NCBI GenBank assembly: GCA_038232215.1
Contig: JBBSIG010000066.1
Span: forward strand, 1-12,202
From: JBBSIG01 sp038232215
GTDB lineage: Bacteria > Actinomycetota > Thermoleophilia > Gaiellales > Gaiellaceae
Length of the DNA stretch: 12,202 bases
Direction of reading: 5' to 3'
Part shown: one piece after another, positions 1-10,777 of the stretch
Numbering within the stretch: the stretch's first letter is position 1
Layout of the letters: each line of letters opens with the position of its first letter
The notes under the pieces: generated by a model
The model's input: only the letters and a program-made list of their open reading frames with translations
Database searches by the model: none
Told to the model about the DNA's origin: nothing
Made by a program: the position numbers and the translations under genes

Positions 1-1923
<1,923 letters not shown>

Positions 1924-1950
1924 GTTTCGTGCGCCTCTCTTCTCGTTAAT

Positions 1951-2011
1951 GGATCCCGCGCAGACCCTCGCGGGCTGCGCCCGCGAGGCCTTCGAGCTGG
2001 CTCACAATGAC
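1951..2011 (-). repeat. Palindromic intergenic element between rpoB and rpoC (possible dispersed repeat)
   Basis: The rpoB-rpoC gap contains a perfect 10-bp inverted repeat (1966-1975 and 1979-1988, arms CCTCGCGGGC / GCCCGCGAGG) with a 3-nt spacer. On the minus strand the block begins GTCATTGTGAGC (2011-2000) and ends GCGCGGGATCC (about 1961-1951). That layout resembles a class of dispersed intergenic repeats known from many bacterial genomes, which open with GTCATTCTGAGC and close with a GGATC-like end. The resemblance is from memory and only one copy is in this window. No T-run follows the hairpin, so it is not a standard intrinsic terminator; it could act as an mRNA stability or processing element between the two cistrons. 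Confidence 0.45.
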
Positions 2012-2028
2012 CCGTGACTTCAGCTCGC

Positions 2029-5709
<3,681 letters not shown>

Positions 5710-5718
5710 GTGAGGCAG

Positions 5719-5726
5719 CCTCCCTT
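5719..5726 (-). promoter_or_regulatory. Shine-Dalgarno of rpoB (decides the TTG start)
   Basis: AAGGGAGG on the minus strand, 9 nt before the TTG at 5709. Its first two bases overlap a TAA (5727-5725) that is in the rpoB frame, so no upstream start is possible and the TTG is well supported. Confidence 0.85.
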
Positions 5727-5734
5727 AGAAGAAC

Positions 5735-5790
5735 CGGCGTGCGAGATGGACGGACGAACGAGCGGCGTGCGAGATAGGACAGGCGGAGCG
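5735..5790. repeat. Imperfect 28-bp tandem duplication in the rpoB 5' leader
   Basis: The 13-mer cggcgtgcgagat occurs at 5735-5747 and again at 5763-5775, a 28-bp period. The bases after each copy also partly match (ggacgg / aggacagg). It sits between the possible rpoB promoter and the rpoB Shine-Dalgarno. No function can be read from it. Confidence 0.6.
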
Positions 5791-5802
5791 GCGCAACCTG
5801 CC

Positions 5803-5832
5803 AGGGTACCGGAAGGTGACCCCTCGCCGCAA
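5803..5832 (-). promoter_or_regulatory. Possible rpoB promoter
   Basis: On the minus strand TTGCGG (5832-5827) is followed after 18 nt by TACCCT (5808-5803), a plausible housekeeping-sigma pair for a high-GC actinobacterium. It lies about 95 nt upstream of the rpoB start and downstream of all the hairpins, where a private promoter would be needed if rplL transcripts terminate. The match is modest and could be chance. Confidence 0.3.
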
Positions 5833-5883
5833 ACCCATCCCCTCCCGGGACCGAGCGAGCGGAAGACAGCCTAGCGCACGGCC

Positions 5884-5935
5884 CAGGGGCCTGTCCAAGA
5901 AGCCCTTCCGGGCTGCCCTCTTGGACGGGCCCCTG
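5884..5935 (-). other. Long GNRA-capped RNA stem in the rpoB leader / rplL-rpoB spacer
   Basis: Arms 5919-5935 and 5884-5900 pair over 17 bp with one mismatch (C-A in the minus transcript). They enclose a further 5-bp hairpin AGCCC-GGAA-GGGCT that stacks directly on one side, with a 4-nt bulge on the other. The apical loop is a GNRA tetraloop (GGAA) only when read on the minus strand, supporting function in the rplL-rpoB transcript direction. No T-run follows, so a processing site (RNase III-like duplex) or stabiliser is more likely than a terminator. This role is inference. Confidence 0.65.
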
Positions 5936-5941
5936 AGCGAA

Positions 5942-5965
5942 AAGAGGGGCTTCACGGCCCCTCTT
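5942..5965 (-). terminator. Rho-independent terminator-like hairpin upstream of rpoB
   Basis: On the minus strand AAGAGGGGC pairs perfectly with GCCCCTCTT around the 6-nt loop CGTGAA, and the 3' arm runs into TTTT before CGC. The T-run is present only on the minus strand. It lies 21 nt downstream of the stop of the small relic reading frame (5987), so it may be that gene's original terminator, or an attenuator controlling read-through into rpoB. Confidence 0.6.
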
Positions 5966-5986
5966 CGCACTCGACGCCGGAACGAG

Positions 5987-6139
5987 CTACGGCGTCGTGG
6001 TGGTGCCGGTGGTCGTCGTGCTCGAGCAGCCGCCGGCGCCGGCGAGCGTGTCGCCGTGGCGCATGTGGGCAGGAACGGCGTTCTTGCTCACCTCGATCCG
6101 GACACGCTTCCCGGAGCCCGTCTTGTGACGGAGAGCCAC
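5987..6139 (-). pseudogene. Relic or very small ORF with a CHKTGS...HGD-type C-terminal domain and Thr-rich tail
   Basis: A minus-strand frame from a possible GTG (6139-6137) to TAG (5989-5987) gives 50 residues beginning VALRHKTGSGKRVRIEVSKN and continuing AVPAHMRHGDT, then a Cys and a TTTTGTTTTP tail. The core resembles a short motif I know from secreted bacterial proteins: hydrophobic-Cys-His-Lys-x-Gly-Ser, a V-x-V strand, then A-x-x-x-H-x-x-H-G-D-T-x-G-x-C. Here the usual first Cys is Arg (R4), while H25, H28, G29, D30 and C38 are kept. The frame stays open upstream to a TGA at 6244-6242 but offers no ATG, GTG or TTG other than the GTG at 6139; there is no Shine-Dalgarno and no signal peptide. 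It is most likely the C-terminal remnant of a truncated secreted-protein gene. The family match is from memory. Confidence 0.45.
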
Positions 6140-6210
6140 TTTCCGGTCGCCGTGCTTGCTCGTCGTCAGACGCGCGCGGAGACGAAAACGTGCGCTTCGG
6201 CCGCGAAGAA

Positions 6211-6255
6211 CCCTCGTCCGAGGGACGCCGGCCCGCCTGGGTCAGGCGGGCCGGC
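6211..6255 (-). terminator. Tandem GC-rich hairpins after rplL (terminator or attenuator)
   Basis: Thirteen nucleotides after the rplL stop lies a perfect 12-bp inverted repeat (6255-6244 with 6238-6227, arm GCCGGCCCGCCT) around a 5-nt loop. It is followed by a second small hairpin (CCCTC-GGAC-GAGGG, 6224-6211) and then TTCTT. The first stem is very stable; the T-tract after the second is weak, so full or partial termination of the ribosomal-protein transcript is plausible but not certain. Confidence 0.6.
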
Positions 6256-6268
6256 TCTCGGTGTCTCG

Positions 6269-6655
6269 CTACTTGATCTCGACGCTCGCTCCGGCCTCCT
6301 CGAGCTGCGCCTTGATCGAGTCCGCCTCGTCCTGCGCCACGCCCTCCTTCACGGGCTTCGGCGCGGAATCCACGAGATCCTTCGCCTCCTTGAGGCCGAG
6401 GCTCGTGAGCGCGCGGACGACCTTGATCACCTGGATCTTCTTCTCGCCCGCACCGGTGATCACGACGTCGAAGGCCGTCTGCTCCTCCTCCGCCGCACCC
6501 GCGCCGTCGCCGCCGGCTGCCGGGACGGGCGCCGCGGCCATCGGAGCGGCGGCCCTGACGCCCCACTCCTCCTCGAGCGCGTTCTTCAGCTCGACCAGCT
6601 CGAGCACGGTCATCTTGCCGAGCTGATCGACGAGCTTTGCGGTATCCGTAGCCAT
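6269..6655 (-). CDS. rplL: 50S ribosomal protein L7/L12
   Basis: Ribosomal stalk protein, 128 residues, normal family length, that binds L10 as dimers and recruits and activates translational GTPases. Domain order is visible: N-terminal dimerisation helices (1-33, KLVDQLGKMTVLELVELKNA), an Ala/Pro/Gly-rich flexible hinge (about 35-58), and the compact C-terminal factor-binding domain (59-128) with the conserved run EKKIQVIKVVRALTSLGLKE and the ending GASVEIK. The ATG start at 6655 is preceded by AGGAG-type sequence that overlaps the end of rplJ; the 6-nt spacing from the rplJ stop to this start implies translational coupling with L10. It is followed by strong hairpins and a long gap before rpoB. 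Confidence 0.98.
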   Translation of the reverse strand: MATDTAKLVDQLGKMTVLELVELKNALEEEWGVRAAAPMAAAPVPAAGGDGAGAAEEEQTAFDVVITGAGEKKIQVIKVVRALTSLGLKEAKDLVDSAPKPVKEGVAQDEADSIKAQLEEAGASVEIK

Positions 6656-6659
6656 CTTC

Positions 6660-7196
6660 CTACTCCTCTCCTTGCTCTCTGAGTTGATCGATGCGAGCCT
6701 CGACGACGCCGACGAGGTCTCGCAGGGGGGCGGCGAAGATGCCGACGACCGTCGTCAGCGGGCCGGCGAGCACCCCCACGGCCTGCGCGTGCAGCACTTC
6801 GGCCGGCGGCAGCTTCGCGAGGCTGTCGACCTGCTCGGCCGTCAGCGCGACGCCCTCGAGCACGCCGCCCCGGACCGCCAGGATCCGTGTGGTCCTGGCC
6901 GCCTCGCTGAAGGCCTTCGCGACGGCGACCGGGTCGCCGTCCGACTCGAGGAACGCTATAGCGGACGGCCCCTCGAGCAGCGCGAGCAGCGCGTCGGCAC
7001 CCGCCGCCTCGGCAGCCCGGCGGGTGAGCGTGTTCTTCACCACGGCGAACCGGGCGCCGTGCTTCAGCAGCTCCCCTCGCAGCCCGTCGATCTGCAGCAT
7101 CGTCAGCCCGCGGTAGTCGGCGACGATGAGCGTCTGCGAGCGGCGAAGCCGCTCCGCCAGCTCGGCCACGACCTGCTCCTTGTCTTCCTTCTTCAT
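6660..7196 (-). CDS. rplJ: 50S ribosomal protein L10
   Basis: L10 forms the base of the ribosomal stalk, binding 23S rRNA and L7/L12 dimers. It has 178 residues, a usual length. The ATG at 7196 gives a typical N-terminus (MKKEDKEQVVAELAERL) and is preceded by an AGAAGGTGA Shine-Dalgarno at 7209-7201; reading could extend further upstream in frame, but that sequence is leader-like and not L10-like. Landmarks are SQTLIVADYRGLT, the rRNA-binding VVKNTLTRRA, GPSAIAF, and the long C-terminal helix (LRDLVGVVEARIDQLREQGEE) that binds L7/L12. The Shine-Dalgarno can pair almost perfectly with a leader segment 33 nt upstream, which suggests translational autoregulation as known for L10 operons. Confidence 0.97.
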   Translation of the reverse strand: MKKEDKEQVVAELAERLRRSQTLIVADYRGLTMLQIDGLRGELLKHGARFAVVKNTLTRRAAEAAGADALLALLEGPSAIAFLESDGDPVAVAKAFSEAARTTRILAVRGGVLEGVALTAEQVDSLAKLPPAEVLHAQAVGVLAGPLTTVVGIFAAPLRDLVGVVEARIDQLREQGEE

Positions 7197-7329
7197 GGGA
7201 TCACCTTCTCTCTCGTTGCCCGCACGGACGGCGGGCTCGGCAGAAGGCGATCCTTCGTGACCAAGCCGCCTCGGCCGGACTTCCGCTCGCACTGCGAGCT
7301 GCCGGCTGTCTCGGGCGGACGGTTCTCGG
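7197..7329 (-). promoter_or_regulatory. rplJ leader: candidate L10-type autoregulatory RNA with switchable Shine-Dalgarno sequestration
   Basis: The 133 nt between rplA and rplJ are the only sizeable gap inside the ribosomal-protein part. Going 5' to 3' on the minus strand there is a stem-loop with outer arms GCCGG/CCGGC (7306-7302 and 7278-7274) and inner arms GCTCG/CGAGC; a small hairpin GAAGG-ATCG-CCTTC (7256-7243); a hairpin GCCCGC/GCGGGC (7236-7218); then the Shine-Dalgarno. The segment GGATCGCCTTCT (7253-7242) can pair over 12 positions, including one G-U, with AGAAGGTGATCC (7209-7198), which contains the Shine-Dalgarno. That pairing excludes the small local hairpin, so two exclusive folds exist. 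L10 leaders with L10-L12 feedback are established in other bacteria; assignment here is inference. Confidence 0.6.
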
Positions 7330-8058
7330 CTAGGCGGGTACGGCCTGCGCCCCCTCCAGCTCCTCGGCGATGCCGCGGGTCCGGGCCGGATCGACGTGGA
7401 TGCCCGGCCCCATCGTGCTCGTCAGCGTGATCTGCTGGATGTAGCGTCCCTTGGCCGCCGACGGCTTCGCGCGGACGATCTCCTCGACGAGCGCCGCGTA
7501 GTTCTCCACGAGCTGCCGCTCCTCGAAGCTCTTCTTGCCGATCGCGACGTGGACGTTCGCACCACGATCGGTGCGGTACTCGAGCTTTCCGGCCTTTGCC
7601 TCGCGTACGGCCTTGCCCACGTCGAACGTGACCGTGCCGGTCTTCGGGTTCGGCATCAGCCCACGGGGGCCGAGGATCCTGCCGAGCCGGCCGACCGTTC
7701 CCATCTGATCCGGGGTCGCGATCGCGACGTCGAAGTCGGTGAACCCGCCCTCGACCTTGGCGGCCAGCTCGGCGGCTCCGACGACGTCCGCGCCCGCCTC
7801 CTCGGCCTCCCTCGCCTTGTCGCCCTCGGCGAAGACCGCGACCCGCGTCTCGCGCCCCGTTCCGTGCGGCAGCATGAGCGTCCCGCGCAGCTGCTCGTCG
7901 GCGTGGCGAACGTTGAGCCCGAGGCGGAAGTGCACCTCGACGGTCTCGTCGAACTTCGACGTCTGTAGCTCACGCAGCAACCGGACCGCCTCGACCGGCG
8001 AGTACTCGTGCTCGCGATCGACCTGGCTGCGCGCGTTGCGGTAGCTCTTGCCGTGCAT
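7330..8058 (-). CDS. rplA: 50S ribosomal protein L1
   Basis: L1 binds 23S rRNA helices 76-78 at the L1 stalk, helping release of E-site tRNA; in many bacteria it also represses its own rplKA mRNA. 242 residues, slightly over the usual length near 230. The family signature MGTVGRLGRILGPRGLMPNP spans residues 119-138, and the N-terminal part (KFDETVEVHFRLGLNVRHADEQLRG) and C-terminal IQQITLTSTMGPGI are typical. The ATG (8058-8056) overlaps the rplK stop TGA (8060-8058) by one base, so translation is coupled to L11. It is followed by the 133-nt rplJ leader. Confidence 0.98.
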   Translation of the reverse strand: MHGKSYRNARSQVDREHEYSPVEAVRLLRELQTSKFDETVEVHFRLGLNVRHADEQLRGTLMLPHGTGRETRVAVFAEGDKAREAEEAGADVVGAAELAAKVEGGFTDFDVAIATPDQMGTVGRLGRILGPRGLMPNPKTGTVTFDVGKAVREAKAGKLEYRTDRGANVHVAIGKKSFEERQLVENYAALVEEIVRAKPSAAKGRYIQQITLTSTMGPGIHVDPARTRGIAEELEGAQAVPA

Positions 8059-8483
8059 CAGGCCTCGACCTCCACGCCCATCGAGCGAGCGGTGCCCGCG
8101 ACGACCTGCATGGCCTGATCCACGTCGCGCGCGTTCAGATCCTCGAGCTTCGTCTCGGCGATCGAGCGCAGCTGGCTCCGCGTCAGACGTCCGACCTTCG
8201 TGCGGTTCGGCTCGCCGGAGCCCTTCTCCACGCCGAGCGCTTCCTTGATCAGCACCGCGGCCGGGGGCGTCTTCGTGATGAAGGTGAACGAGCGATCCTC
8301 GAAGACCGTGATCTCCACGGGGGTGATGCGCCCGTTCGCCTGCGCGGTCTGGGCATTGAAGGTCTTGCAGAACTCCATGATGTTGACGCCGTGCTGACCG
8401 AGCGCGGGCCCCACCGGCGGAGCCGGGTTCGCCTGCCCGCCGGGAATCTGCAGCTTGATGGTTGTCAGAACTTTCTTCGCCAC
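8058..8483 (-). CDS. rplK: 50S ribosomal protein L11
   Basis: L11 sits at the GTPase-associated centre on 23S rRNA, contacts elongation factors and is needed for the stringent response; its N-terminal domain with the rRNA forms the thiostrepton site. 141 residues, normal length. The N-terminal domain shows LQIPGGQANPAPPVGPALGQ and HGVNIMEFCKTFNAQT; the C-terminal rRNA-binding domain follows (IAETKLEDLNARDVDQAMQVVAGTARSMGVEV). The start is a GTG at 8483-8481, with AGAGGA about 6 nt upstream, giving the universal MAKKV-type N-terminus. The gene begins 10 nt after nusG, so the two are co-transcribed; no room remains for an independent L1-binding leader before rplK, other than within nusG. Confidence 0.98.
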   Translation of the reverse strand: MAKKVLTTIKLQIPGGQANPAPPVGPALGQHGVNIMEFCKTFNAQTAQANGRITPVEITVFEDRSFTFITKTPPAAVLIKEALGVEKGSGEPNRTKVGRLTRSQLRSIAETKLEDLNARDVDQAMQVVAGTARSMGVEVEA

Positions 8484-8493
8484 GTGCGTCCTC

Positions 8494-9024
8494 TTAGTCG
8501 ATCTTCTTGACCTGGTCGAAAGCGAGCTCCACCGGCACCTGGCGCTCGAAGATGTCGACCAGCACCTTGAGCTTCTGCTGATCGGGGTTGACGTCGACGA
8601 TCTCGCCGTCGAAGTCGGACAGCGGCCCCGAGGTTACCTTCACCGACTCGCCGAGCGAGAACTCGACCCGAGCACGCTGGCGGTCGCCGCTCGGAGTGCC
8701 GGTGTGCAGGATCCGGTCGACCTCGGGCTGCGCGAGCGGCACGGGCGACGAGCCGGCGCCGACGAAGCCCGTCACGCCGGGTGTGTTCTTCACGAGCGAC
8801 CACGCCTCGTCGGAGAGATCCATGTTCACGAGCACGTATCCCGGCAGCACGCGCTTCTCGGACTGCACCTTCTGGCCGTCCTTGGTCTCGATCACCTGCT
8901 CGGTGGGGACGACGACCCGCCGGAAGCGGGGCGCCTGGTTCATCGAGACGATCCGGTGCTCGAGGTTCGCCTTCACCTTGTTCTCATGCCCGGAATAGGT
9001 GTTGATCACGTACCAGCGGAACAT
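8494..9024 (-). CDS. nusG: Transcription termination/antitermination factor NusG
   Basis: NusG binds RNA polymerase and links it to Rho or to ribosomal protein S10, affecting elongation, pausing and termination. 176 residues, a compact bacterial form without the long acidic N-terminal extension seen in some actinobacteria. The NGN domain spans about residues 1-110 (FRWYVINTYSGHENKVKANLE at the start, KRVLPGYVLVNMDLSDEAW in the middle); the KOW domain covers about 125-176 (LGESVKVTSGPLSDFDGEI, then VLVDIFERQVPVEL). I chose the ATG at 9024 because the NGN fold starts there; the frame is open upstream but that sequence lies in secE. It begins 8 nt after the secE stop. Confidence 0.97.
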   Translation of the reverse strand: MFRWYVINTYSGHENKVKANLEHRIVSMNQAPRFRRVVVPTEQVIETKDGQKVQSEKRVLPGYVLVNMDLSDEAWSLVKNTPGVTGFVGAGSSPVPLAQPEVDRILHTGTPSGDRQRARVEFSLGESVKVTSGPLSDFDGEIVDVNPDQQKLKVLVDIFERQVPVELAFDQVKKID

Positions 9025-9032
9025 CGTGTCGC

Positions 9033-9377
9033 CTACTGACCGAGGAGGACGTTCTGGACGAAGTGCTTGAACACGATGTCGGCGCCGTACAGGTAGGCAC
9101 CCACGATCAGGCAGGCGATCAGGACGACGGCGGTGCCCTGCACGACCTGTGCCTGACCCGGCCACTCGACCTTCTGCAGCTCGCCCCACGACTCTCCGAT
9201 GAACTTGCGGGTGCCTCCGCCGGGGACTCGGCGCTGGCCGCCCTGACTCTTGACGGGCTGACTCGCCGGCCGCGCCTGCGCCTGACGGCTGCGCGCCCGC
9301 GCGACGGCGCCCGAGCTCTCGCCTGCGCCCGCCTGCGTCCTGCGGGCGCGACGCTGCTGACGCGTCGGTCGGGCCAC
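9033..9377 (-). CDS. secE: Preprotein translocase subunit SecE
   Basis: Small essential subunit of the SecYEG protein-conducting channel in the cytoplasmic membrane. 114 residues: a basic, Gln/Arg-rich and probably disordered N-terminal extension (1-55); the conserved amphipathic helix and hinge (57-73, RKFIGESWGELQKVEWP); and one transmembrane segment (about 78-98). One membrane span is the standard for Gram-positive SecE; E. coli has three. The start is a GTG at 9377 with AGGGAG about 10 nt upstream. It lies 1 nt after the rpmG stop and 8 nt before nusG; the secE-nusG pair is the classical arrangement. Confidence 0.96.
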   Translation of the reverse strand: MARPTRQQRRARRTQAGAGESSGAVARARSRQAQARPASQPVKSQGGQRRVPGGGTRKFIGESWGELQKVEWPGQAQVVQGTAVVLIACLIVGAYLYGADIVFKHFVQNVLLGQ

Positions 9378-9378
9378 G

Positions 9379-9540
9379 CTAGCGCGTCTCCCTGTGCGGC
9401 GTGTGCCGTCCGCACCAGCGGCAGTACTTCTTGAACTCCACGCGGTCCGGGGTGTTCCGCTTGGACTTGTTCGTCTGGTAGTTCCGCCGCTTGCACTCCG
9501 TGCAGGCGAGCGTGATTGCGACTCTGACTCCGGTTGCCAT
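9379..9540 (-). CDS. rpmG: 50S ribosomal protein L33 (zinc-binding type)
   Basis: A short gene, 53 residues, encoding L33, a large-subunit protein near the E site. The translation starts MATGVRVAITLACTECKRRN and contains the family core NYQTNKSKRNTPDRVEFKKY. Both zinc-ribbon pairs are present (C13-x-x-C16 and C40-x-x-C43), so this is the zinc-dependent form rather than the zinc-free paralogue made under zinc limitation. The ATG at 9540 is preceded at short distance by AGAGG (4-nt spacing). It starts 28 nt after the tRNA-Met gene and is followed with a 1-nt gap by secE; rpmG-secE-nusG is a common bacterial order. Confidence 0.97.
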   Translation of the reverse strand: MATGVRVAITLACTECKRRNYQTNKSKRNTPDRVEFKKYCRWCGRHTPHRETR

Positions 9541-9568
9541 GATTCCTCTGTCTAGTAGCGCGAAGAGA

Positions 9569-9642
9569 TAGCGGCGGCAGGACTCGAACCTGCGACACGC
9601 GGATTATGATTCCGCTGCTCTAACCAACTGAGCTACGCCGCC
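9569..9642 (-). tRNA. tRNA-Met (anticodon CAT, probably elongator)
   Basis: A complete 74-nt cloverleaf: acceptor GGCGGCG with CGCCGCT, D arm GCTC/GAGC with loop AGTTGGTTA, anticodon stem GCGGA/TCCGC with loop ATCATAA (anticodon CAT at 9608-9606), 5-nt variable loop, T arm GCAGG-TTCGAGT-CCTGC, discriminator A at 9569. CCA is not encoded. The first acceptor pair is G1-U72, not the C-A mismatch of initiators, and there are not three G-C pairs closing the anticodon stem, so it is not tRNA-fMet. The lysidine-modified tRNA-Ile2 also carries CAT, but the overall sequence fits elongator Met better. It probably heads the rpmG operon transcript. Confidence 0.93.
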
Positions 9643-9653
9643 GCGCGCCCGAG

Positions 9654-9659
9654 AGTGTA
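9654..9659 (-). promoter_or_regulatory. -10 box of the tRNA-Met / rpmG-secE-nusG transcript
   Basis: TACACT on the minus strand, 11 nt before the 5' end of the tRNA, is a strong housekeeping-sigma -10 match and would give a tRNA leader of about 5 nt. I see no good TTGACA-like -35 at 16-18 nt upstream; regulated or activator-dependent use is possible. Confidence 0.5.
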
Positions 9660-9732
9660 GCGGATCCTCGGAGGAGCCTCGCGGCGAGCTCTCCGCCGGG
9701 ACCTCGCCAGGGGCGCTCCTCGTAGAGCAGAC

Positions 9733-10707
9733 GTGCACCGTCGTGAGTTTCTCCTCGCCGCCGCGGCCGCGCCGCTCGCCCTCGGGCCCGTCCCACGGGC
9801 CCTGGCAGCTCGGACGGGCGGCGGCACGCCGCTCGCGCTCGTCACCGCCGATACGGAGGCGCGCATCGCGGCCGTCGAGCTGCTCGGCGGGCGGGTGCAC
9901 AGCTTCGTCGAGACGCTGCCGGGGCCACGGAGCATCGAGGCGGCCGCCGGGGAGACGGCGATCGTCGCCCACACGGACGAGGGAGCCGTGTCCCTGCTCG
10001 ACGGCGTCACGCTAGAGGTTCGTCGGGTGCTCCGCGGGTTCGGCGCACCCCGCTACACCGCCGCCCGGGCAGACGGCCGCCTCGCGTATGTCACCGACTC
10101 TGCGAGCGGCGAGCTCGCCGTTCTCGACCTCCGGCGTGGACGCGTCGTCCACCGCATCCAGCTCGGCGGACCGGCCCGGCACGTCACGCTCGACCCGACG
10201 GGCAGGACGCTCTGGGTGGCGCTGGGCTCCAAGGCACGGACGATCGCGGTCGTGGACGTCCGCGATCCGCGCCGAGCTCGACTGGCACATCGCGTCCATC
10301 CCCCGTTTCTCGCCCACGACGTCGGCTTCAGCCCGGTCGGCGGACGGGTCTGGGTCACCTCGGGAGACAGAGAGAGGATCGCGGTGTACGACTCGCGCGT
10401 TGGGCGCGTTCTCTTCACCCTCGCGGCCGACGCACCGCCGCAGCACGTGACCTTCGCAGGCGGCTCCGCGTACGTGACGAGCGGCGACGACGGAACGCTT
10501 CGGGTGCACGCTCAGCGGGACGGCCGGCTGCTGCGGTCGACCCGCGTGCCGGTCGGCTCGTACAACGTGCAGCAGGGCTGGGGTCGAATCCTCACCCCCT
10601 CGCTGGAGCGCGGCACGCTCTGCATCCTCGACGGGCGCGGACGGCTCGTCAGCAGCCTCCGGGTCGCGCCGTCGTCCCACGACGCGTGCTTCGTCATGAG
10701 CCGCTGA
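9733..10707 (+). CDS. Tat-exported YVTN/YncE-like beta-propeller protein
   Basis: Exported beta-propeller protein of unknown ligand, 324 residues. The N-terminus carries a twin-arginine signal (HRREFLL, then an Ala/Leu-rich segment and a likely ALA cleavage site near residue 26), so it is probably folded before export. The mature part consists of repeated four-strand blade units such as YVTDSASGELAVLD (119-132), LDPTGRTLWVALG (153-165), SPVGGRVWVTSGD and AYVTSGDDGTLRVH, as in YncE/YVTN proteins; no enzymatic residues are recognisable. The start is a GTG; no Shine-Dalgarno is evident upstream, so it may be leaderless or the start approximate. It is transcribed away from the tRNA promoter through a 90-nt spacer and is followed after 70 nt by a sensor gene on the same strand. 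A functional link with that sensor is speculation. Confidence 0.85.
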   Translation: MHRREFLLAAAAAPLALGPVPRALAARTGGGTPLALVTADTEARIAAVELLGGRVHSFVETLPGPRSIEAAAGETAIVAHTDEGAVSLLDGVTLEVRRVLRGFGAPRYTAARADGRLAYVTDSASGELAVLDLRRGRVVHRIQLGGPARHVTLDPTGRTLWVALGSKARTIAVVDVRDPRRARLAHRVHPPFLAHDVGFSPVGGRVWVTSGDRERIAVYDSRVGRVLFTLAADAPPQHVTFAGGSAYVTSGDDGTLRVHAQRDGRLLRSTRVPVGSYNVQQGWGRILTPSLERGTLCILDGRGRLVSSLRVAPSSHDACFVMSR

Positions 10708-10777
10708 GCCGAGGCGCGAATCCGACCGCACGGCGGGCATCAAGCAGCGGCTCGTTTCGTCCGATACAGCAGAGACG

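Larger units (their letters stand above)
5710..6268 (-). other. Long rplL-rpoB intergenic region with terminators, RNA structures and a gene relic
   Basis: This 559-nt gap is the largest in the ribosomal-protein cluster. Read in the direction of transcription it contains a GC-rich hairpin pair right after rplL (6255-6211), an open segment encoding a degenerate small-protein C-terminus (6139-5987), a hairpin with a T-run (5965-5942), a long GNRA-capped stem (5935-5884), a possible promoter (5832-5803), a 28-bp imperfect tandem duplication (5790-5735) and the rpoB Shine-Dalgarno (5726-5719). E. coli is known to have a partial attenuator and an RNase III processing site in the equivalent gap, so uncoupling of rpoBC from the ribosomal genes is plausible here. 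The functional reading is inference from structure. Confidence 0.7.

Noticed and set aside
1966..1988. Rho-independent terminator between rpoB and rpoC
   Set aside because: The hairpin is perfect, but neither strand has a T-run after it, and termination here would cut off rpoC.
5725..5970. 81-codon minus-strand frame in the rpoB leader, in frame with rpoB and ending in the TAA that overlaps its Shine-Dalgarno
   Set aside because: It starts at a GTG without a Shine-Dalgarno and runs through two strong RNA hairpins; the peptide is Arg-rich and resembles nothing. A coupled leader peptide is conceivable but unsupported.
9569..9642. tRNA-Ile2 (lysidine-modified CAT) instead of tRNA-Met
   Set aside because: The acceptor stem and overall sequence resemble elongator tRNA-Met as I know it from E. 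coli and actinobacteria. The choice cannot be proven without comparing all CAT tRNAs of the genome.
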